Shown here: positions 6,945 through 17,000 of the stretch, one piece after another | Position numbering within the stretch: position 1 is the stretch's first letter | How the letters are laid out: every line of letters starts with the position of its first letter | From: Prosthecobacter debontii | GTDB taxonomy: Bacteria > Verrucomicrobiota > Verrucomicrobiia > Verrucomicrobiales > Verrucomicrobiaceae | Direction: 5' to 3' | Assembly (NCBI RefSeq): GCF_900167535.1 | Contig: NZ_FUYE01000013.1 | Location: 62,001 to 126,000 of the forward strand | Length of the DNA stretch: 64,000 bases | Notes under the pieces: model-generated | Seen by the model: only the letters and a program-made list of their open reading frames with translations | Databases searched by the model: none | What the model was told of the DNA's origin: nothing | Position numbers and translations under genes: made by a program

Positions 6945-8585
6945 TCAATGCTTCACGGAGCAGCCGGGGCCGACGCTCTGGAAGAAGTCATTGCCCTTGT
7001 CATCCACGAGGATGAAGGCGGGGAAGTCCTGGACTTCGATCTTCCAGATGGCTTCCATGCCGAGCTCGGGGAACTCGACGACTTCGACTTTCTTGATGTT
7101 CTCTTTGGCCAGGATGGCGGCGGGGCCGCCGATGCTGCCAAGGTAGAAGCCGCCGTGTTTTTTACAGGCGTCGGTGACTTGCTGCCCCCGGTTGCCTTTG
7201 GCGATCATCACCATGCTGCCGCCGTGGCTCTGGAAGAGATCGACGTAGCTGTCCATGCGCCCGGCGGTGGTGGGGCCGAAGCTGCCGCTGGGCATGCCGG
7301 CGGGAGTCTTGGCCGGGCCGGCGTAATAGACGGGGTGGGCCTTGAAGTAGTCGGGCAGCTCGCCACCGGCATCGAGGCGCTCCTTCAGCTTGGCGTGGGC
7401 GATGTCGCGAGCGACGACGATGGAGCCATTCAAAAGTAGGCGGGTGGTAACGGGATGCTTGCTCAATTCAGCGCGGATGGCCTCCATCGGCTGATTCAGG
7501 TCGATGCGCACGGCGTTGGTATCCTTGCGGTGGCGCAGTTCTTCCGGGATGTATTGGAGCGGATTGGTCTCCAGTTTCTCGATGAAGACGCCATCGCGGG
7601 TGATCTTGCCCTTGGCTTGGCGGTCGGCCGAGCAGGAGACACCGATGCCGATGGGCAGGGAGGCTCCGTGCCGGGGCAGACGGATGACACGCACATCAAG
7701 CGCGAAGTATTTGCCACCGAACTGAGCGCCGATGCCGCAGGTGCGGGCGGCCTCCAACATTTGGGCCTCCAGCTCCACATCGCGGAAGGCGCGGCCGTGC
7801 TCGTTACCGGTGGTGGGCAGGTTGTCGTAATACTTGGTGGAGGCGAGCTTGACGTGCTTCATGGTCGCCTCGGCTGAGGTGCCGCCGATGACGAAGGCGA
7901 GGTGATAGGGCGGGCAGGCGGCGGTGCCGAGGGTGAGCATCTTGTCCGTGAGGAACTTGACGATGCTTTTCGGGTTCAGCACGGCACGAGTTTCCTGATA
8001 CAGGAAGGACTTGTTGGCGGAGCCGCCGCCTTTGGAGATGAAGAGGAACTTGTAGGCGTCGCCTTCGGTGGCGTAGAGATCGAACTGGGCCGGCAGGTTG
8101 GTGCCCGTGTTCTTCTCATCATACATGTTCAGCGGGGCATTCTGAGAGTAGCGCAGGTTGTTCTCCGTGTAGGCTTCATAGACACCTTTGGAGAGGGCTT
8201 CTTCATCGCTGCTCCCCGTCCAGACCTGCTGGCCTTTTTTGCCCATGATGATGGCGGTGCCGGTGTCTTGGCAAAAGGGCAGGAGCCCGGCGGAGGCGAC
8301 GTCGGCATTCTTCAACAAGGTCAGGGCCACCATGCGGTCGTTCTCGCTGGCTTCGGGGTCGTCGAGGATGGCCGTGACCTGCTTCAGGTGCTTGGGGCGG
8401 AGGAAGAAGTTGATGTCATGAAAGGCCTGATTGGCCAGGAGAGTGAGGGCCTGCGGCTCCACGCAGAGGACTTCTTTTCCATTGAAGGTCTGAACGCTGA
8501 CGTGCTCCTTCGTGAGGAGGCGGTATTCCGTGTCGTCCTGTCCGAGTTCGAAGAGTTCCTGGTAATGAAAGGGAGGCGTAGGCAT
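6945..8585 (-). CDS. fum: class I (iron-sulfur) fumarate hydratase
   Basis: The 546-residue product matches the length of E. coli FumA/FumB and carries the class I pattern. N-terminal alpha-domain motif [18 protein letters not shown] supplies one cluster cysteine, followed by the GGGSANK stretch, the [12 protein letters not shown] segment, and the [21 protein letters not shown] segment. The C-terminal beta domain has [13 protein letters not shown] and KGNRGQQV. It catalyses reversible hydration of fumarate to L-malate in the cytoplasm, in the TCA cycle, using an oxygen-sensitive 4Fe-4S cluster. The start at 8585 (MPTPPFHYQ) is preferred over an upstream in-frame ATG because it matches family length. 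The leader is pyrimidine-rich with no Shine-Dalgarno. Confidence 0.95.
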   Translation of the reverse strand: MPTPPFHYQELFELGQDDTEYRLLTKEHVSVQTFNGKEVLCVEPQALTLLANQAFHDINFFLRPKHLKQVTAILDDPEASENDRMVALTLLKNADVASAGLLPFCQDTGTAIIMGKKGQQVWTGSSDEEALSKGVYEAYTENNLRYSQNAPLNMYDEKNTGTNLPAQFDLYATEGDAYKFLFISKGGGSANKSFLYQETRAVLNPKSIVKFLTDKMLTLGTAACPPYHLAFVIGGTSAEATMKHVKLASTKYYDNLPTTGNEHGRAFRDVELEAQMLEAARTCGIGAQFGGKYFALDVRVIRLPRHGASLPIGIGVSCSADRQAKGKITRDGVFIEKLETNPLQYIPEELRHRKDTNAVRIDLNQPMEAIRAELSKHPVTTRLLLNGSIVVARDIAHAKLKERLDAGGELPDYFKAHPVYYAGPAKTPAGMPSGSFGPTTAGRMDSYVDLFQSHGGSMVMIAKGNRGQQVTDACKKHGGFYLGSIGGPAAILAKENIKKVEVVEFPELGMEAIWKIEVQDFPAFILVDDKGNDFFQSVGPGCSVKH

Positions 8586-8661
8586 GGGGGTGGGTGGATA
8601 CTGTGAAAAGCATACGCTGAGGGGCAAACGCGAATCCATTTCGCGTCACAGAATCGATGAA

Positions 8662-8690
8662 TTGACATCACTGCACCACTGCACCATTTT
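8662..8690 (+). promoter_or_regulatory. candidate promoter and operator of the toxin-antitoxin pair
   Basis: TTGACA at 8662-8667 is followed after 17 bp by CATTTT (8685-8690), a weak -10 match. Between them is a perfect tandem direct repeat, ACTGCACC at 8670-8677 and again at 8678-8685, a plausible site for the ribbon-helix-helix antitoxin. The antitoxin ATG follows at 8696, which would make the transcript nearly leaderless. This is pattern-based inference. Confidence 0.35.
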
Positions 8691-8695
8691 GATGC

Positions 8696-8941
8696 ATGCG
8701 GCTTACCGTGAATTTAGAATCGGATCTTTACGCATTGGCTAAATCCTTGGCCAAGGCAGAGGACTGCACCATCAGCACGGCTATCAACCGACTTTTGAGG
8801 CGGTCATTGCCAGGAGGTAAAACCCCCAAAGCCAAGGCTGACTCTCCGGGGGTGCGCAATGGTTTTCAAATATCCCGAGGTGCCGCCATCATTACACCTG
8901 AGATGGTGAAACAGTTAGAAGCGGAGGACGACGAATCGTGA
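8696..8941 (+). CDS. ribbon-helix-helix antitoxin (VapB-like)
   Basis: The 81-residue protein has an N-terminal ribbon-helix-helix segment: the strand MRLTVNLESDLY, then helices around ALAKSLAKAEDCTISTAINR and LLRRSL. The C-terminal half (TPEMVKQLEAEDDES) is acidic and probably wraps the toxin. It overlaps the downstream PIN-domain gene by 4 bp (GTGA), the usual antitoxin-first layout that couples translation. Antitoxins of this kind neutralise the toxin and repress the operon; the ACTGCACC direct repeat just upstream is a candidate operator. Confidence 0.8.
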   Translation: MRLTVNLESDLYALAKSLAKAEDCTISTAINRLLRRSLPGGKTPKAKADSPGVRNGFQISRGAAIITPEMVKQLEAEDDES

Positions 8942-9342
8942 CTTGGCTTTTGGACGGCAACGTCTTGTTGGCGTTGCAGATCGATTCTCACATTCACCAT
9001 GACCGCGTTCATCGCTGGTTTGGCCAATTGAAGAAGGATCGGTTCGCCACCTGTGCGATTACCCAGGGCACGTTGATCCGGATGCACATGCGGACTGCTG
9101 TGGATACGAGCAGCGTTGCCGCGTGGACAGCGCTGGAGCAAATCATCCAGCACCCCAAGCATGAATGGTGGGGCAATGATCTCAGCTATCTGGAAGTGCC
9201 TCATCGCCATTTACAAGGAAGTGGTCAAGTCACGGATGCTTGGCTGGCGGAGTTAGCCCGTCGGTATGGTGGCAAGCTCGCGACGATGGACAGCGGTCTC
9301 TCCACACTGCATCAGGATGTCGCAAAGCTGATTCCTCTGTAA
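8938..9342 (+). CDS. PIN-domain ribonuclease toxin (VapC-like)
   Basis: The 134-residue product is a PIN domain: D6 in WLLDGNVLLAL, D100 in VTDAWLAELA and D118 in LATMDSGL are three of the acidic metal ligands. The position that is usually glutamate after strand 2 (ITE...R) is Q43 in ITQGTLIRM, which is unusual and could lower activity or mean another residue takes over. VapC toxins cleave tRNA or rRNA. It starts with GTG at 8938, overlapping the antitoxin stop, and ends three bases before the convergent esterase gene. Confidence 0.85.
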   Translation: MTWLLDGNVLLALQIDSHIHHDRVHRWFGQLKKDRFATCAITQGTLIRMHMRTAVDTSSVAAWTALEQIIQHPKHEWWGNDLSYLEVPHRHLQGSGQVTDAWLAELARRYGGKLATMDSGLSTLHQDVAKLIPL

Positions 9343-9345
9343 ATT

Positions 9346-10965
9346 CTACCGCGCTCCTGCCTTCAACACCTCTTGAAAGGGGGAGGTCACACCCATGGTG
9401 CTGGGGATGAACTCATCGGTGCGGAAGCAGCTGGCAGGCAGGCCTTCGGCATTGATCAGGTTGGCTCCCTCGGGGAAAGCTGCCCAGGCATAGCGCACAC
9501 CCACAGGCTGGGTCACATTGGGGCTAGCGACGATGATTTCATCGCCTTCGATGCGGGCTTCTGCCCAGAACCACTTTTGATCGGCCCCGGCGATCTGGAA
9601 GTGTTTCAAGGGACCACCGTCGCGGGTTTTCAAACCGCCGCCGACGTAGTCAAACTGGAGGTGCACCTGATTACCCTCGATGACGCTGTTTTTAAACAGA
9701 GGTCCGCTGGGCACAGTGCTGGTGCGAGCGTAATCTTTGGCCAAGGCCCACAGGGCGAGTCGGCGCCCCACTTCCTGTTTGTTCTTGGGGTGAATGTCCT
9801 TTTCTTCACCGATGTCGTTGGTCACAGCCAGGCCGGTTTTGGCCAGGGTGGTGGCGGTGAGATATTGGGCTTCTTGCAGCTCCGCCCAGGTGTCGGGAAC
9901 GCCCGCGTCCTGCGTGATGGGAAGGCCATTGCCGAAGCTGGCGAGCTGGACGATGTAGAAGCTGAACTCGTCATTCCAGCGGGTGCGCCAGTCATTGATC
10001 ATGTTAGGCAGCAGCTCCTGGTATTGGAAGGCGCGCTTTTGGTTAGACTCGCCCTGATACCAGATGGCGCCCTGCATCGTGTAAGGAATGAGCGGGGCCA
10101 CCATGGCGTTGAAAAGAACGGCGGGATGGTGGGGAGTGCGGTTGGGATCATCCGGGGGACGCGGGGCCGGGGGAAGTTGCTTCTTTTGATCGGCAGGCAG
10201 CTTGGCATTGTCTGCGGTGACGGTTTTCACCTGGGATTGCCACTCGGCCTTGGCCACTTCGAATTTGGCGTTTTCTTCCTTGGCATTCCAGCTTTCGCGG
10301 ATGCCATTCCAATCACTCAGCATTTGGGCCGCGCAGGGCCGCTCTTTCAGGGATTCGAGACTGGTCCAGGCTTCAATGCGGGTGCCGCCCCAGGAGGTGT
10401 TGATGAGGCCGACGGGCACCTTCAGCACCTGATGCAGATGCCGGCCGAAGTAGTAGGCCACGGCCGAGAATTGTCCCACATTCTCAGGGGTCGAGGCTTT
10501 CCAGGTGCCTTTCACATCGGTGGCAGGTTCCATGGCCGTGGAGCGCTCCACGGAAAACATGCGGATCTGGGGGAAGGTGGCTGCCGCCATTTCCTGCTCC
10601 GCGTTGGCAGCTTGAGAGACGGTCCACTGCATGTTGGATTGACCTGAGCAGAGCCAGACTTCGCCGACGAGCACGTCTTTGAGGGTCATGGTATTGTTTC
10701 CCTGAAGGGTCATCTCCGCCGGGGTCGCATTGGCGGGAAGGGGGTCCAGGGTGATGCGCCATTTCCCATCCAGATCCGCCTGAGTGGCTTTGGTTTGTCC
10801 GGCGAAACTGACGCTGATCTTTTCATCCGCAGAGGCGGTGCCCCAGATGACGCTTGGTTTGCCTTGCTGTAAAACCAGACCATCAGTGAAGAGGGCAGGC
10901 AGGCTGATATCTGCCAGGGCTGGCAGAGCCGAAACGACAAAAATGCAGGCAAGGAGACGCTTCAT
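9346..10965 (-). CDS. secreted sialate O-acetylesterase (SGNH/SASA family)
   Basis: The 539-residue product has a signal peptide (MKRLLACIFVVSALPALA), an N-terminal beta domain (DGLVLQQGKPSVIWGTA), and an SGNH hydrolase domain. The nucleophile is S110 in LCSGQSNMQW, with AIWYQGESN as a second block and DIHPKNK as the catalytic Asp-His pair. SASA-family enzymes (PF03629) remove acetyl groups from sialic acid or other O-acetylated sugars, and are often amplified in Verrucomicrobia that degrade glycans. The ATG at 10965 opens the signal peptide; a TTG four codons upstream is less likely. It is monocistronic and convergent with vapC. Confidence 0.9.
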   Translation of the reverse strand: MKRLLACIFVVSALPALADISLPALFTDGLVLQQGKPSVIWGTASADEKISVSFAGQTKATQADLDGKWRITLDPLPANATPAEMTLQGNNTMTLKDVLVGEVWLCSGQSNMQWTVSQAANAEQEMAAATFPQIRMFSVERSTAMEPATDVKGTWKASTPENVGQFSAVAYYFGRHLHQVLKVPVGLINTSWGGTRIEAWTSLESLKERPCAAQMLSDWNGIRESWNAKEENAKFEVAKAEWQSQVKTVTADNAKLPADQKKQLPPAPRPPDDPNRTPHHPAVLFNAMVAPLIPYTMQGAIWYQGESNQKRAFQYQELLPNMINDWRTRWNDEFSFYIVQLASFGNGLPITQDAGVPDTWAELQEAQYLTATTLAKTGLAVTNDIGEEKDIHPKNKQEVGRRLALWALAKDYARTSTVPSGPLFKNSVIEGNQVHLQFDYVGGGLKTRDGGPLKHFQIAGADQKWFWAEARIEGDEIIVASPNVTQPVGVRYAWAAFPEGANLINAEGLPASCFRTDEFIPSTMGVTSPFQEVLKAGAR

Positions 10966-11072
10966 GGCAGATGACAAAGGGAGTCAGGACAGCGGAATCA
11001 ACGGCTGTAGATAAGCCCTACGTAACAACCATCTGCCTGTGACACAAGCGAAGGTGTCCGGCGATCTAGAAA

Positions 11073-11100
11073 GCCCAGTCGCAAGTTTGAGCGACTGGGC
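11073..11100 (-). terminator. hairpin downstream of the alcohol dehydrogenase
   Basis: GCCCAGTCGC-AAGTTTGA-GCGACTGGGC is a perfect 10-bp stem 14 bp beyond the dehydrogenase stop on the minus strand. The T-tract is short, so termination may be weak. Confidence 0.65.
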
Positions 11101-11114
11101 GGATCCGGCTAAGC

Positions 11115-12269
11115 CTAGGCTTCTGGAGTGAGCACCACTTTCAGAAGGCCTTCCTTATTGTCGTAAAGACGCTTGAACCAATCGGCACCGTCTTGGAGCG
11201 GAGCGACGGCGCTGAGCAGCGGCTCGACCTGGATGCTGCCGTCTTCGATGCGGCGGATGGCTTCCGGGTATTCACCGGCGCAGGAGCAGGAGCCTTTCAG
11301 GGTGATCTGACGCGTCACCACTTCCTGAAGAGGGAAGGGGGTGGAGGGCTGGAGGTTGCCGATCAGGACCACCTGACCGCCTTTACGCACGCAGCGGATG
11401 GCGAGATCAATCGGAGCGGCGGCACCGACGACTTCGAAGCTGGCGTCGGCTCCGTCACCACCGCAGATGTCCCGCAGGTGCATGGCCAGGCCTTCCTGCT
11501 TGGCATTGAAGGCATCGTCAGCCCCCAGGGTTTTGGCCAGTTCCAGACGCTTATCGTCCAGATCCACCGCGATGACACGCTCCCAGCCACGAGCTTTCAG
11601 AGACTGGACCACCAGCAAGCCGATCAAACCGGCACCCACAACGACAGCGACGCCTCCCCGGATGTCTTCGGCCCCGTGATCATGAGCATGGTCGTGCTCT
11701 TCCTCACCTTCGTGATCGCAGCCACAGCCTTCACAGCCGGCACCACAATCTTCGGCAAAGGCTTCTCCCACCTCGATGCCATCCGCCAGATTCACGGCGT
11801 GGAGGGCGATGGCCACAGGCTCGGCAAAGGCGGCTTTTTCAAAGGGCAGTGCTTCAGGGATGCGATACAGGATGCGCTCTGGCAGCACGATCTTTTCCGC
11901 AAAGCAGCCGTGACGGCGATAGCTGCCTGGAGAGACGCCGAGAACTTTGCGATCTGGGCACAGGTTCACATAACCGGCCTGACACTCCTCACACTCACCG
12001 CAGTATTCGGTGGAGTCGAAAGTGACGCGCTCGCCGACTTTCCAGTCGGTGACACCTTCACCCACTTCGATGATTTCACCGGCCGCCTCATGGCCCATCA
12101 CGATGGGCATCTGGCGGCGACCACTGCGGCCATCCATGCCATGAATGTCACTGCCGCAGATGCCGCAGGCTTTGATTTTGACCAGCACCTCTCCGGCTCC
12201 CGGTGTGGGGTCAGGGAAACCGATGTCATAATTGAATTCGCAAGGGGCGGTGAGAACGAGGGCTTTCAT
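11115..12269 (-). CDS. zinc-dependent alcohol/polyol dehydrogenase (MDR) with a Cys/His/acidic insertion
   Basis: The 384-residue protein is a medium-chain dehydrogenase. Catalytic zinc ligands are C38, H60 and E61 (CGICGSD, GHEAAG). Structural zinc ligands are C90, C93, C96 and C104. The NAD-binding motif is GAGLIG at about 212-217, with an acidic strand end (VIAVDLDDKR) that favours NAD over NADP. It resembles threonine or sorbitol/butanediol dehydrogenases; the substrate is unknown. Between the two domains, residues about 169-203 form an extra loop with a CGAGCEGCGC cluster followed by Glu/Asp/His alternation (EEEHDHAHDHG), which looks like a metal-binding segment and is absent from ordinary family members. 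The start at 12269 matches the family N-terminus (MKALV). Confidence 0.9.
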   Translation of the reverse strand: MKALVLTAPCEFNYDIGFPDPTPGAGEVLVKIKACGICGSDIHGMDGRSGRRQMPIVMGHEAAGEIIEVGEGVTDWKVGERVTFDSTEYCGECEECQAGYVNLCPDRKVLGVSPGSYRRHGCFAEKIVLPERILYRIPEALPFEKAAFAEPVAIALHAVNLADGIEVGEAFAEDCGAGCEGCGCDHEGEEEHDHAHDHGAEDIRGGVAVVVGAGLIGLLVVQSLKARGWERVIAVDLDDKRLELAKTLGADDAFNAKQEGLAMHLRDICGGDGADASFEVVGAAAPIDLAIRCVRKGGQVVLIGNLQPSTPFPLQEVVTRQITLKGSCSCAGEYPEAIRRIEDGSIQVEPLLSAVAPLQDGADWFKRLYDNKEGLLKVVLTPEA

Positions 12270-12368
12270 GAAAGTGAAGACAGAGACGAGGTTGGGGTGA
12301 GCCGATGATGGAAAGCGAAACCGCCACGGCAAGGACGGATTGTGGAACGATGAAACGAACGGGCGGTT

Positions 12369-12716
12369 TCAGCCCACGTATTGGGTGATGAATCCCTCAT
12401 TGCCTTCAGGATCGCGGTAGCGTCCGAGTAGGATCGGTTCGCCTTCGCGCTGGTTGGGGGCATCGACAATCTTGCCTCCGGCTTTTTCAACCAGTGCGGC
12501 CACCTCGAAGACATCGGTAAACTGCAAGCTCAGACCGGTGGGATTGATCGTGCCATCATGGCCTCCATGAAGAGCTAGAATGGCATCTCCAAAGGCCAGC
12601 TCAGACCAGAACTCACTGACGAACACTTCGGTAAAACCAAAGACCTGAGTATAGAAGCGGACTGCACGAGTCATGTTCGTGGCCAGCAGCATGAATTTCA
12701 CTTTTTCAGGGCGCAT
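12369..12716 (-). CDS. VOC/glyoxalase-like protein
   Basis: The 115-residue product has the vicinal oxygen chelate layout: beta-alpha-beta-beta-beta starting KFMLLATNMTRAVRFYTQVFGF and a second module ending in RYRDPEGNEGFITQYVG. The DPEGN motif is the usual VOC end. A role in glyoxal detoxification, dioxygenation or resistance cannot be told apart from sequence. It is divergent from the mutT-like gene; only 42 bp separates the two chosen starts. Confidence 0.8.
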   Translation of the reverse strand: MRPEKVKFMLLATNMTRAVRFYTQVFGFTEVFVSEFWSELAFGDAILALHGGHDGTINPTGLSLQFTDVFEVAALVEKAGGKIVDAPNQREGEPILLGRYRDPEGNEGFITQYVG

Positions 12717-12758
12717 GGCGGGAGTATGGGGAATCTCCGTCCCACGTCAGCTAAAATC

Positions 12759-13166
12759 ATGTCTGTCTCTGCTGCTCCTATCGATGTCGTGTGCGCCATC
12801 ATCCGGCGGGGAGACCAGATTCTTTTAGCCCAAAGGCCGCCGGGTAAAAGTCTGGCGGGGATGTGGGAGTTTCCAGGGGGTAAGATTGATCCTGGCGAAA
12901 CCGCCGAGGAAGCCTTGCATCGTGAACTGATGGAGGAGCTGGGATGTCAGGTTGTCATCTTAGCGGTAGGTCCACCCGTCGTTCATGCCTATGAATGGGG
13001 GCGCATCTGCCTGCATCCCTTCTTATGTGAGCTAGCATCGGCAAGCCCAAAACCCACTGCACATGAGCACAGCGAGCTCGCCTGGGTTTTTAAAAAAAAT
13101 ATTTTGTGCCCCGATCTTGCTCCAGCAGATGTGGCTGTTGTGGCTTGGGTCGAAAACTTGGCCTGA
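12759..13166 (+). CDS. mutT: MutT-type Nudix hydrolase (8-oxo-dGTP diphosphatase-like)
   Basis: The 135-residue product has a full Nudix box, GGKIDPGETAEEALHRELMEELG (23 residues shown by its ends GGKID and MEELG), matching GX5EX7REUXEEXGU. The upstream VCAIIRRGDQILLAQRP and WEFPGG segments are typical of MutT, which removes oxidised guanine nucleotides from the pool. The start at 12759 (MSVSAAP) gives the standard length; an ATG at 12726 adds eleven residues that do not match the family. Confidence 0.85.
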   Translation: MSVSAAPIDVVCAIIRRGDQILLAQRPPGKSLAGMWEFPGGKIDPGETAEEALHRELMEELGCQVVILAVGPPVVHAYEWGRICLHPFLCELASASPKPTAHEHSELAWVFKKNILCPDLAPADVAVVAWVENLA

Positions 13167-13357
13167 CTCCTGCGTTGTAACCTGCTGGTTACAAGAGTGT
13201 TGCGTAGTTAGGGTAGCGATGAGGTGGGACCTCAAGCTATGCTAATTACGGCGATATTTAAGACTTATTTATATTTTCACATTTTAAATAAATATCATAA
13301 ATATTTGATGTTTGATAGTATCTATGACAAAATCCTGACAACTGTTTGAAATTTGCC

Positions 13358-13873
13358 ATGCACACTCCCGCACCGCTTGCCAGTTCCGAAGTCGCTTTCG
13401 CCAGCTTTGATCTTGTCAGTTTTGGAGAAATCCTGGTGCCAGATCATCCGCTGCGCTTTGGCTTTCAATATGACGTGGTGCCTTCCCAAACAGGAAGTCA
13501 GAATATTATTCTCGCCCTAACAGCCGTGGCAAAAATCCCTGGGACCGAACAGTCTTGCACCCGAGGGTTCGCGGTGAAGGTGGATCTCGTCACTGGAGAG
13601 GTTTGGGATCTGTTGAACGACAGTGGCCTCGTCGGCTGGATTGAGCGCCCCATGGACACATTTACCGACGAAGAGCCCATGCTGCTGAACTGGGAGGTGG
13701 AGCACTATGGGGCGGCCTTGATCCCGAAACTTCAAATCGGTGGCGAAGTTTTCCTCTATCCTGCCCTCCGTTACACGGATGGGATGGTCATGGATACGGT
13801 CGCTGGGCTGGATATTGGCCAAGATCCGGCCTCGACGTTTATGCATCCGGCCGTGTGGAAAGAGTCCCTGTAA
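13358..13873 (+). CDS. hypothetical protein
   Basis: The 171-residue soluble product has no signal peptide and I do not recognise it. It seems rich in beta strands, with tryptophans at EVWDLLND and GWIERPMD and acidic loops. It starts after an A/T-rich stretch (13250-13340) that probably holds its promoter. TTG at 13346 is an alternative start. The base composition is a little lower in GC than its neighbours. Confidence 0.65.
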   Translation: MHTPAPLASSEVAFASFDLVSFGEILVPDHPLRFGFQYDVVPSQTGSQNIILALTAVAKIPGTEQSCTRGFAVKVDLVTGEVWDLLNDSGLVGWIERPMDTFTDEEPMLLNWEVEHYGAALIPKLQIGGEVFLYPALRYTDGMVMDTVAGLDIGQDPASTFMHPAVWKESL

Positions 13874-13982
13874 GACAGCAAACCTGACCCGCAGCGGACG
13901 AATCGAGGCATATTCTATTCTAGGTCGAGGGGATAGACAGGAGGCGTCCCAATGCCGCTGTTTTCACTAGCTCCAGAGCCAC

Positions 13983-14017
13983 AAAAAACCGGATTTCTCG
14001 AGGAGAAGCCCGGTTTT
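13983..14017 (-). terminator. intrinsic terminator of the delta-60/Ig gene
   Basis: Read on the minus strand, AAAACCGG and CCGGTTTTTT flank an inner TTCTC/GAGAA stem, giving a long interrupted hairpin with a T-tract. It lies 26 bp past the gene's stop. Confidence 0.85.
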
Positions 14018-14042
14018 GATGGAGTTAGGAGATCGCGCTTGA

Positions 14043-17000
14043 TCAGTGATTCGAATAGATTGAGACGGGATAAGAGACTTTCAGTTTGATCGTTTTCTCC
14101 AACTCGTCGAAGTACTGCCATTCATCAAGCAGACTGAATCCTCCTGCGGATGAACCTAGACTGTCCGGTTCACGGATGACGAGGCCTTCACAAGTATGAG
14201 AGCGGACCAAAGGCTTGTAATAGGGTTCCCCGGTTTCTTCGTCATAATATTCGTTATATTCGATGAATTTCCCGGAGCCGGAAAAGAGTCCTGTCGCCGC
14301 ACTGAATTTAACCGACCTCATGCCCGCCGGATTGACTTCTTCAGAGGGATCGAAACGAATGGTATGAGAGGAAGTAAGGGTCGCTGTGGTGGAGCCATAA
14401 GGCCCATCGATATAGACATTGAGGGGAGCCTCCACCAAGTTCATCATCAGCCCGCCCAATTCAGGATGGGTTGGTTTGAGGTATTTACCACCGCCAGTGA
14501 TCGACTGCTGACCATCGAAACTGAGTGGATAATTTTTTTGGCCTTTAAACGACAGGAAGTTTTTCCTCCATCGGAATGAACCGGCGACGGAAGCATTCAA
14601 ATACTCAGGGCCAGAGGTTCCTGGAAGAAGCTGGAAATCATAGGAATAGCGTCCTAAGTTTTTGTATAGAAAGGTAATGCCGTAGGAGGTGAAATCCTTG
14701 GTGACAGGTCCGGACGTGGTGAAGGAAGTGCCGTCGGCCAGTTTGCCTGTTTGGGAAAGAATTCCAGCCGCAGTTGTCGTGACTCGTGCATAACCCGTGC
14801 CCTCGGGCATGCTGCCATAGTAGGAACGCGGCATGTTGATATTGAAGACACCCAGATGGGCTGCTCCGAGAGGCGAAGACTTTTGCCAAGGACAATGAAG
14901 TGTATAGAAACTTGCAGAGTCCGTCTCAAGGTAACCATCGGAATCATAAGGAATGTCCATGTCTCCAGACAGGGCTTCGGGGGTGACGGAGATGCGTATC
15001 GTCGCCAGTCCCGTCTTGGCGTAATAGCCTTTGAGTGAAAGTTCACTGGTTCCTGTGTAAGCATTCGGTTCCTCTCCGGTTGGTACGGAAGTGGTTAACT
15101 GCCCTTTGAAAGAGGACTTGATCACTTGGCCATACATTTTGCTCAGGCTGAGTTTACCCGTATAGGCACCCGAGGCTGTGATTTGGATGTCAATCATCCC
15201 CTCAGCCTCGCCGGTGTTGAGTGGACCATAAAAGCGTCCACTGATACCATCGCGCAATGGCATGACGTTGAGATTAGTCTTGATCGTGGTTGAACGTCCG
15301 ATCGGGTTGATGGCGGTGATGGACACCTGGGCCGTGCCCACCTTGGTCGGCACGCCAGAAATGGCTTGTGTTTCCTGGGAAAAGCTGAGTCCTGCCGGCA
15401 AGCCTTTCACCTCCAATCCGCTGGCCGTTTCCGGCAAGGGGAGCGGCCATTCATAAGCGACGCCGATGTAAGCGTCGGGCAGGGAAAGTTCATCGAGTGT
15501 CGGAACTGAATCGACCACTTTGAGGGTCTGTACTTCCGTGATGAGTGTCTTCTCTCCCAGCCAGATCTGGCAGGTGTAATTGTCGGCATCGACTTCCTCC
15601 GCCGTTGTGAAATCAAGTTGCGGTGTGCCAGCTTTGAGACCGGTCACAGGGGTGCTTCCTTTGAACCACTGAAAAGTAAGGCCGGAACCTGCGGTTGGGA
15701 TGGAAAGGCTGAACTTTTTGCCTTTGCTGGCCACCCATGTCTTGGCTCGGGGATTCACGATGGCCACCTGCATTGGATCACTTTCGGCAGAGCCGACGAG
15801 TGTTTTGATGATGGCCTTGTAGTTGCCTGCATCGGCGAGGCTGGCTTCGGAAATGTAAAAGCTGGCTTCGCTCGGCGTTTGGGACTTAATGGCCTTCCCA
15901 TTTTTTGTCCAAGAAAGGCGATACTCGTAGCGGGTGAGAAAAGTTGGGGAAAGAAAGATCGGCTCTCCAAGGGTAATTAAGACGTCTTGCTCGCCTGCGA
16001 CGGAGGGATCTGGCAAGACTTTTACCGTGGCAGTCTCACTCGTCTGTTCCCCATCGCTGTTGCTGATCACCACATGATAGGAGCCTTCAATGGAGGGCGT
16101 CACATTGGTGAAGCTGTAATTCGAATAGCTAAAATACATGGGTCCCTGGGTGGAAACCAGCTCGTTGTCGCGATACCAGCGGTAAGTGAAGGGCTGGCGA
16201 CCTGTGACAACGACCGTCAAGCTTGAACTGGAGTTCTGAAGCAGCCCGACTTCTCCCTGAGGGAAGCTGCTGAGGTTCGGCGGCTGACGCACGGTGAGGG
16301 TGGCTGTGTTGCTGATTTTTTTGCCCTGACCATTACTCACTTCGACATGATATGAGCCTTCGTTGGAGGTCGTCACCGAGTTAAAAGTATAGCTCGATTG
16401 ACTCCCGCGGCTCAGCAATGTGGTGCCGTTTTTATACCAGGAATAGATCACAGGAAGGATGCCCGCATGATCCACCGTCACGTCCAAGGTCACGGAGGAA
16501 CCTACATTGACCGATTGAGACTGGGGCGATTGCGTGATGGTCAGGGCCAGTTCAGGCACGGGGGCTCCAGGATTTAGTCGCAGGGCCGCTAACCCCTGGA
16601 GGAAACTCCCCTCGGTCGCCTGGCTGGCGATAACCACTCGCTGAGCCGAGTCTAAGGCGGCCTCGACGACCAAGGCTGCCCCAGTCCCGACCGTGTGAGC
16701 CGATAAACCATCGGTGCCCCAGGTGGTATCGACATCACCATTCCATTCAAATCGGCGCAATTTCACTTGGGCTGTGAGGACCCCCGAAGGCTGTCGCCCC
16801 ACCACCAGAATGCGTCCGTCGGCTTGAATGAGGAGATCGGTGGGCTGGCTCTCACTCCCGCCCAGGGTAGTGACGAGAAATCCATCCTCTGAGAAGGTCG
16901 CATCCACGGCTCCATTTGAGCTTCGCCGCGTCAGCACCACGTCGTTGGCTTCTCCTGTCGCAGCATTGGCCACCAGCACCATGATGTTGCCATTGTTATC

